From Archilochus colubris (taxonomy: Eukaryota > Chordata > Aves > Apodiformes > Trochilidae): DNA of 64,000 bases. Under the pieces are notes generated by a model. It was given only the letters and a program-made list of their open reading frames with translations, searched no databases and was not told the origin of the DNA. Both the position numbers and the translations under genes were made by a program. The stretch is taken from the NCBI GenBank assembly GCA_023079485.1, contig CM041115.1, positions 25,979,505 through 26,043,504 of the forward strand. Reading direction: 5' to 3'. Each line of letters starts with the position of its first letter. Position 1 is the first letter of the stretch. Below are positions 61,101 through 64,000 of this stretch, piece after piece.

Positions 61101-61863
61101 TTTGGGAAAGTAGGAACACTGTAGATTGGAAAGATCTAGAGACAACTTTTCATTCTGTTTTCACTTGTTTCCCCAAAATTCCTTTTAATTGTAGATTTAA
61201 TCAAACTGCAGTACAACATGTTGGCATGTGTGAGTCATCAGTTTCGCTGTTGTCAGTGCTGGAACAACAGCAAGGCTGGCTCGCAGAGGCTCAGAAAGGT
61301 ACCTTAATTAGGAGCCTTTCACAGTGTGTGGGTGACTGCACTAAAACAGAAAAGCAACGGTACCTGCCATGAGAGATAATGGAAAGTATATCTTCCTAAT
61401 TCCCAAGAATTATTTACTTCCAAGAATGACCATTAGAATTAAAAAAGAAAATCTGTGTATCTGAAGGTGAATTTCTTCATCATAGTTCAGCCACATTCTG
61501 GAGATCTTGTTTAAAGCCTACTAATTACAGGATTTGGGCTTTAATTTAATGAACAAAGGACAAAGCTTTTTGCTAGCTGGAAATTGGTGTTAGTTGTTAC
61601 AGTCAACTGCTACATCTCCTGCCTCTCTCTAACCCACTTACTATCAGCATACATAGTAACACAGTAGTACAAACACCATTTATAGATGGCAAGTTTCAAG
61701 GAATATTAAACTGCATATAAAACACTTAATCAGAGACAGTTGTTTGTCTTTCATTTCTTCTAGATGGATTACAGCTTTGAAAGCTTCAATTAATAAATGG
61801 TTACCCCTACATCAAGCAATCCAAGACTTCATGAACAGACCATTGGAGGAGACAAGGATGTGA
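31052..61863 (+). CDS. PDZPH1: PDZPH1, PDZ and two PH domains
   Basis: The spliced model is 31052-31109, 32122-34581, 37401-37583, 40069-40236, 42428-42529, 45584-45694, 47272-47450, 54776-54933, 56027-56069, 58940-59126, 60919-61054 and 61764-61863. It totals 3,885 nt (1,294 aa) with every junction GT/AG and in frame. Residues 1-955 are hydrophilic and probably mostly disordered. A PDZ domain (about 960-1042) has PWGF at 972-975 as the carboxylate-binding loop and GDILIAVNG. PH domain 1 (about 1052-1150) has GYLHKR, GWRKRWFVL and helix tryptophan W1141. PH domain 2 (about 1177-1285) has WIQHYCVLKDGCLYFY and W1263. By family the protein should bind C-terminal peptides and perhaps phosphoinositides at membranes; its cellular role is not known to me. 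It lies downstream of NUDT12 in the same orientation, as in mouse. In human it is annotated as a pseudogene. No stop or frameshift is seen here. Confidence 0.92.
31110..32121 (+). other. PDZPH1: PDZPH1 intron 1
   Basis: It ends in a long T-rich tract and AG (tttttttctttttttcacattaaattag). The open frame that runs from about 31,986 into the large exon has no ATG in this part and is intron read-through. Confidence 0.8.
32122..34581 (+). CDS. PDZPH1: PDZPH1 large exon, hydrophilic N-terminal region
   Basis: It codes residues 20-839 without a stop, rich in Glu, Lys, Ser, Asn and Asp. The acceptor lies behind a long pyrimidine tract and the donor is cagaaag|gtaggt. No named domain was recognised. 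Recurrent bits are GKIT twice within 25 residues, IWEK at 350-353 and 578-581, and CxxC pairs (CSKC, CDKC). The segment around RRKSFPDTTFDVPSLVHP to FSLESLRRFKPAYQYGF is less acidic and more ordered-looking, a candidate docking region. The first in-frame ATG in the exon is near 32,355, which supports an upstream start exon. Confidence 0.93.
34582..37400 (+). other. PDZPH1: PDZPH1 intron 2
   Basis: A 2.8-kb intron. It contains the CR1-like fragment at about 35,480-35,890; the rest shows no recognised element. Confidence 0.8.
35480..35890 (+). mobile_element. CR1 fragment, sense, old
   Basis: The order of short blocks matches CR1 3' regions: tagtttggagaaaagagggc, later ggaattaggaagtatttctt, ggaaaaggcttcctagagagg, and ttggacaggcagctggatga. 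The copy is diverged and lacks the terminal octamer. It lies in PDZPH1 intron 2. Confidence 0.72.
37401..37583 (+). CDS. PDZPH1: PDZPH1 exon 3
   Basis: 183 nt, both ends phase 1 (residues 840-900). The acceptor is tataatttag|acttga and the donor ggatcga|gtgagt. It codes a polar segment with DQWARKRKQFKNSKKCSS. No domain was recognised. Confidence 0.88.
37584..40068 (+). other. PDZPH1: PDZPH1 intron 3
   Basis: A 2.5-kb intron with an A-rich run at about 38,930-39,005. The frames at 38148-38348 and 38700-38945 (minus) have no family resemblance. Confidence 0.75.
40069..40236 (+). CDS. PDZPH1: PDZPH1 exon 4
   Basis: 168 nt, both ends phase 1 (residues 901-956). The acceptor is ctcgtgacag|taaatt and the donor gtggcaa|gtaagt. 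It codes an acidic segment that turns basic at the end (SPRCLSKRPRPV), just before the PDZ domain. Confidence 0.87.
40391..40412. repeat. (TA)n microsatellite
   Basis: An alternating TA dinucleotide tract (acatatatatatatatatat). Confidence 0.9.
41608..42047 (+). mobile_element. CR1 3' end fragment, sense
   Basis: It begins in ccagagaagggccatgaaga and continues through gggctggagcacctcttcta and ttggggtaatccagcctgga to a decayed terminal repeat, catcctatgatttcatg. The same blocks occur in the same order near the end of the CR1 at 4.7-6.7 kb (from about 6,265 onward). Confidence 0.9.
42428..42529 (+). CDS. PDZPH1: PDZPH1 exon 5, start of PDZ domain
   Basis: 102 nt, both ends phase 1 (residues 957-990). 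It codes the first PDZ strands, including PWGFRIQF, the peptide-binding loop. The acceptor is cttttgcag|ttcgtg and the donor gacacaa|gtaagt. Confidence 0.93.
42530..45583 (+). other. PDZPH1: PDZPH1 intron 5
   Basis: A 3.1-kb intron. It contains an old CR1-like stretch at about 43,030-43,400, an A-rich (AAAC)n run at 43,739-43,790 and otherwise AT-rich sequence. The 70-80-codon frames here show no domains. Confidence 0.75.
43030..43400 (+). mobile_element. Possible ancient CR1-like fragment
   Basis: Weak block order typical of old CR1 subfamilies: a block at gtgtaattgcagcttagaaa, then gtagagtattgctttctgta. No intact reading frame. Assigned by resemblance only. Confidence 0.35.
45584..45694 (+). 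CDS. PDZPH1: PDZPH1 exon 6, PDZ core
   Basis: 111 nt, both ends phase 1 (residues 991-1027). It codes SAAEEAGLHVGDILIAVNGTD, the classical PDZ core before the alpha-B helix. The acceptor is ttgttgttgcag|acagtg and the donor aggaaag|gtaagt. Confidence 0.95.
45695..47271 (+). other. PDZPH1: PDZPH1 intron 6
   Basis: About 1.6 kb with no recognised repeat or RNA gene. Confidence 0.7.
47272..47450 (+). CDS. PDZPH1: PDZPH1 exon 7, PDZ end and start of PH1
   Basis: 179 nt (residues 1028-1087), phase 1 to phase 0. It ends the PDZ domain (PDILTMVVG) and starts PH domain 1 (GYLHKRTQSAILKGWRKRW). The donor is cataagaag|gtaagc. Confidence 0.95.
47451..54775 (+). other. PDZPH1: PDZPH1 intron 7
   Basis: The longest intron (7.3 kb). 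It is AT-rich and I recognise no repeat family, RNA gene or nested gene in it. The frames at 48704-49039, 50281-50601 and 53726-53947 lack recognisable domains. It ends tctctctaattgcag. Confidence 0.65.
54776..54933 (+). CDS. PDZPH1: PDZPH1 exon 8, PH1 middle
   Basis: 158 nt, phase 0 to phase 2 (residues 1088-1140). It codes PH1 strands with PFVFKCVPQSGSRIFYFCA. The donor is atgaagag|gtaagt. Confidence 0.95.
54934..56026 (+). other. PDZPH1: PDZPH1 intron 8
   Basis: About 1.1 kb of AT-rich sequence with no recognised element. Confidence 0.7.
56027..56069 (+). CDS. PDZPH1: PDZPH1 exon 9, 43-nt microexon
   Basis: It codes WLEAMDKAVHPVHK (residues 1141-1154), the C-terminal helix of PH1 with its invariant tryptophan. 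The acceptor is gtgatgttacag|gtggct and the donor cataag|gtaatg. The phase (2 to 0) fits both neighbours. Confidence 0.93.
56070..58939 (+). other. PDZPH1: PDZPH1 intron 9
   Basis: A 2.9-kb intron. It contains the antisense solo LTR at about 56,200-56,691; the rest has no recognised element. Confidence 0.8.
56200..56691 (-). mobile_element. Solo LTR, antisense, in intron 9
   Basis: It begins on the minus strand at 56691 (TGTCATTGTTT). It shares the U3 start, the agctggtggtaa block and the tatataca block with the ERV LTR at 24.1-24.5 kb. The promoter TATATAAAG is at about 56,578-56,586 (minus). A GC-richer R region and a TA-rich tract follow (56,400-56,450). No viral coding sequence flanks it. 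The left boundary is approximate and no target-site duplication was seen. Confidence 0.78.
58940..59126 (+). CDS. PDZPH1: PDZPH1 exon 10, start of PH2
   Basis: 187 nt, phase 0 to phase 1 (residues 1155-1217). It has a linker, then ECLGLLHQLDRSKDAW and QHYCVLKDGCLYFYA, the first strands of the second PH domain. The acceptor is gctttacag|aaccat and the donor gcccaag|gtagga. Confidence 0.94.
59127..60918 (+). other. PDZPH1: PDZPH1 intron 10
   Basis: A 1.8-kb intron. It holds an unexplained 104-codon open frame (59322-59636) and an A-rich run with interspersed C (60,299-60,357). Confidence 0.7.
60919..61054 (+). CDS. PDZPH1: PDZPH1 exon 11, PH2 middle
   Basis: 136 nt, phase 1 to phase 2 (residues 1217-1262). 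It codes GLYLQGYIV and FKTFYLCAENVNENKR, the later strands of PH2. The acceptor is tcctgtccag|gcggcc and the donor aacaaaag|gtaaac. Confidence 0.94.
61195..61298 (+). other. PDZPH1: Possible cryptic or alternative exon
   Basis: A pyrimidine-rich acceptor (ccttttaattgtag|attt) and a donor (agaaag|gtacct) frame 104 nt that stay open in the phase set by exon 11. Joined to exon 12 it would shift that exon's frame and give an early stop five codons in, replacing the PH2 helix. Its product does not look like a PH helix, so the direct 11-to-12 junction is preferred. Confidence 0.25.
61764..61863 (+). CDS. PDZPH1: PDZPH1 last coding exon
   Basis: 100 nt (residues 1262-1294) ending in TGA (61861-61863). 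It codes RWITALKASINKWL, the PH2 C-terminal helix with W1263, then a short tail. The acceptor is catttcttctag|atggat. Confidence 0.94.
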
Positions 61864-62060
61864 TAAGAAAGCTCATTTTTTTCCCTTTGATTCCCTCAAT
61901 TTCCATTAAAAAATCCTGTCTTTTTCTTACAGTTCATTTCATTACAGTTCATTACATCATTTCAAATGATGCTTTAGCAGCAGGTAATCTTTACCATTGC
62001 TATAGATTCACTAATGTTGTTAGTATTAGTAAATAAAGCTGTGTCACCGCCTTTGTGGCT
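61864..62060 (+). terminator. PDZPH1: PDZPH1 3' UTR and poly(A) signal
   Basis: AATAAA is at 62032-62037, about 170 nt after the stop codon. A GT-rich stretch follows (gtggctgtctaatttgtgtt), a good polyadenylation context. Confidence 0.7.
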
Positions 62061-63605
62061 GTCTAATTTGTGTTTCTGCATCAACTCAGATCATGCATAA
62101 AGTCTTTTACATCAGTGAACTGGCATCAACATTTATCTGATGCAGACAAGAGAGAAGCTGCTGTATTCCAACGTGCATTTTGTATTCTCTGATTTATTAT
62201 ATCTGCATTTTTCTAAATGCTCACTTTGTAAAACTCTTTTCCATCCAGAATTTTCATATGATGCAGGGCTAAAGGCTGGGACAGGCTGGGCTGACTAAAA
62301 GGCTAGCAGCTACATATCATTACACCACTATTCCTGGAGGAATAGAATAAATTTGCCTTATTCAGATGAATACTTTTTTTTCAGTATGTCCTGTATTAAC
62401 ATAGATTTTAATTTTTAAATGGTTCTGATTTGGCCATCTGCCATTGCAGCACAGCACATTTATGAAAATAAATCAATTCAAGAATCAGAGGCACTATTTC
62501 CTCCAAAGTTACCAGTTAGAAATAGCACCATAGATCTTGCTCAGGAATATCAGGGTCAGACATCGGTAGTTATTAACAGCTGGTCTTATACATAATGTTT
62601 GACACTATTCTCTGATATCAAGATAAATCATCTCATTAATAAATCTGGGTATTCAGTTCCCAAGCTTCCCAAAATACGAATTCAAGTAAAATAACAAATA
62701 CTTGTTCCCTTTATTTATTGAAGTCACATGCTAAAAAATTTAAAATTTAATGCTGCAGCAAAGTACAGAAGGAAAAAGATACATACCCAGTACAGAAAAA
62801 AAATTTACTGAAATTCTGTGGAAAAGCCAGTGATAATTGCTCTTCTTACCATTTTTCTTAGACCCTGAGATCATCTGAACACACCAGAACCCCATCTAAT
62901 TGCCAGCTCATATTGTTAACATGGAAAATATCAATTGCAATGACATTAAAAGCTAAAAATCAAGTAGCCACCAAAAAAAATTTTTTTTAATGTGATTTAT
63001 TGACTTTTGATGCTTCAAGGAACACTACAAAGAAAGCAGGTAAACACTCCAAATATATTGCTGCAGTGATCTGAGTGATTTAATTTAAACTAAGAATGGT
63101 TAGTTAAACTGCTGGTTACACTGTTTAGTGTAAGCAGTTTTCTGAAAATGGCAGCAAGCCCCAAGTATGTTAGCATCCTTGTGCTCTGGAGTAAAACATA
63201 CAACTATATTTGAAAACAAGCAGTCATCACAGTCAAGTTCTACATTTACTGCTAGTCTTTTGACATTTTCACGTTCAGAAATGAAACTGACATTTCTGCT
63301 ATAACTGAGAACAAGTAATGAAGTAGGTATAAACTAACAACCCTCTGAGACCCAGATGTTCCTTCTCTCACTAGCTCAGTTGGCATGTTTTAACTACTGC
63401 ACCTGCAACTATCCTCAGACAGACCACATGATCACCAACTACTTCATTTACACTTAAAATAAAATATGTAGCACAAAGAACTGACAGCGATATAACATTC
63501 AGTAACCTCAACATTAAGGTTCGAAAATAAATTAGCTGTTCAAGGTGAGTAAAGATTACAGGACAGTCTTTACTGTCTCACTAAATTTTTATCATTATGA
63601 AGTGC
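62061..63605. other. Downstream of PDZPH1, no gene seen
   Basis: AT-rich sequence without recognisable exons, RNA genes or repeat families. Confidence 0.55.
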
Positions 63606-63609
63606 TTCA

Positions 63610-64000
63610 CAAATTAGTGGCTCTTCCCCCGTGAGGAAGGGAGCCCAATCAGCTCACCAGATAACAACCAGTGCCCAGATGAAGCAGTAAAGGGCAATGG
63701 CAGTGCAGACTCTCCTCTCAGGGGCACTGAAGGACCCATTTGCAGACCTAACCCACTTACTAGAGAGGTCTGCAGCTTACCGGGGTCTTGAATTAAGGAC
63801 ATTACTCAAAAACTGCATAAACTTATACATTCTACTGACTGCTATCCACTCTTACTATTTCATATGGGCACCAATGATATAGATAGGAGTAACATGAAAA
63901 CTGTAAGGAAGGATTATAGCGTGCTGGGAACAGCAGTGAAGGACTTGGGAGCACAGGTAGTGTTCTTATCAATCCTCCCAGTCAAAGGAAAAGGGCAAGA
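63610..64000 (+). mobile_element. CR1 LINE, ORF1 esterase part, runs off the edge
   Basis: The frame around 63864 reads MGTNDIDRSNM. GTND (63867-63878) is a conserved block of the SGNH-type esterase in CR1 ORF1. Surrounding words (cttgaattaaggacattact, ggacttgggagcacaggtag) are typical of the region. This is the 5' half of a CR1, unlike the other copies here, which are 3' ends. Stops interrupt the frame upstream. The element continues beyond the window. Confidence 0.7.

Overview
The window is vertebrate nuclear DNA, almost certainly from a bird. It has AT-rich intergenic and intronic sequence, small coding exons bounded by GT/AG sites and one CpG-rich promoter. It also has several CR1 LINE copies (one ending in the CR1 3' octamer ATTCTATG repeated twice) and LTR elements that look avian. 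There is no prokaryotic organisation; most of the short open frames are chance.

Two protein-coding genes lie head to tail on the + strand. (1) NUDT12, CpG promoter at about 11.5-12.3 kb and coding exons 12,714-21,487. The spliced CDS is 1,395 nt (464 aa) with ankyrin repeats, a four-cysteine zinc ribbon and a perfect Nudix box. It should hydrolyse NAD(P)H and decap NAD-capped RNA. (2) PDZPH1 (PDZ and pleckstrin homology domains 1), coding exons 31,052-61,863. I assembled a 12-exon CDS of 3,885 nt (1,294 aa) that stays in frame across every junction. It has a 58-nt first coding exon, one 2.46-kb exon for a long hydrophilic N-terminal region, then a PDZ domain and two PH domains. The NUDT12-PDZPH1 neighbourhood matches what I know from mouse chromosome 17; in human, PDZPH1 is annotated as a pseudogene (PDZPH1P).

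Layout: 1-11.4 kb is intergenic, with candidate LTR remnants (2.2-4.3 kb) and a decayed CR1 LINE (4.7-6.7 kb); 11.5-21.6 kb is NUDT12; 21.7-31 kb is intergenic and holds a nested, antisense, broken endogenous retrovirus (24.1-27.5 kb); 31-62.1 kb is PDZPH1, with CR1 fragments in its introns and an antisense solo LTR of the same family as the intergenic provirus in intron 9; 62.1-64 kb is downstream sequence ending in the ORF1 part of another CR1 that leaves the window.

Nothing here is a clearly undescribed system. The most useful results are the intact, fully assembled PDZPH1 model (its first exon is easy to miss because the open frame upstream of the large exon is intron read-through), the run of phase-1 introns in that gene, a possible cryptic exon near its 3' end, and a changed C-terminal tripeptide in NUDT12.
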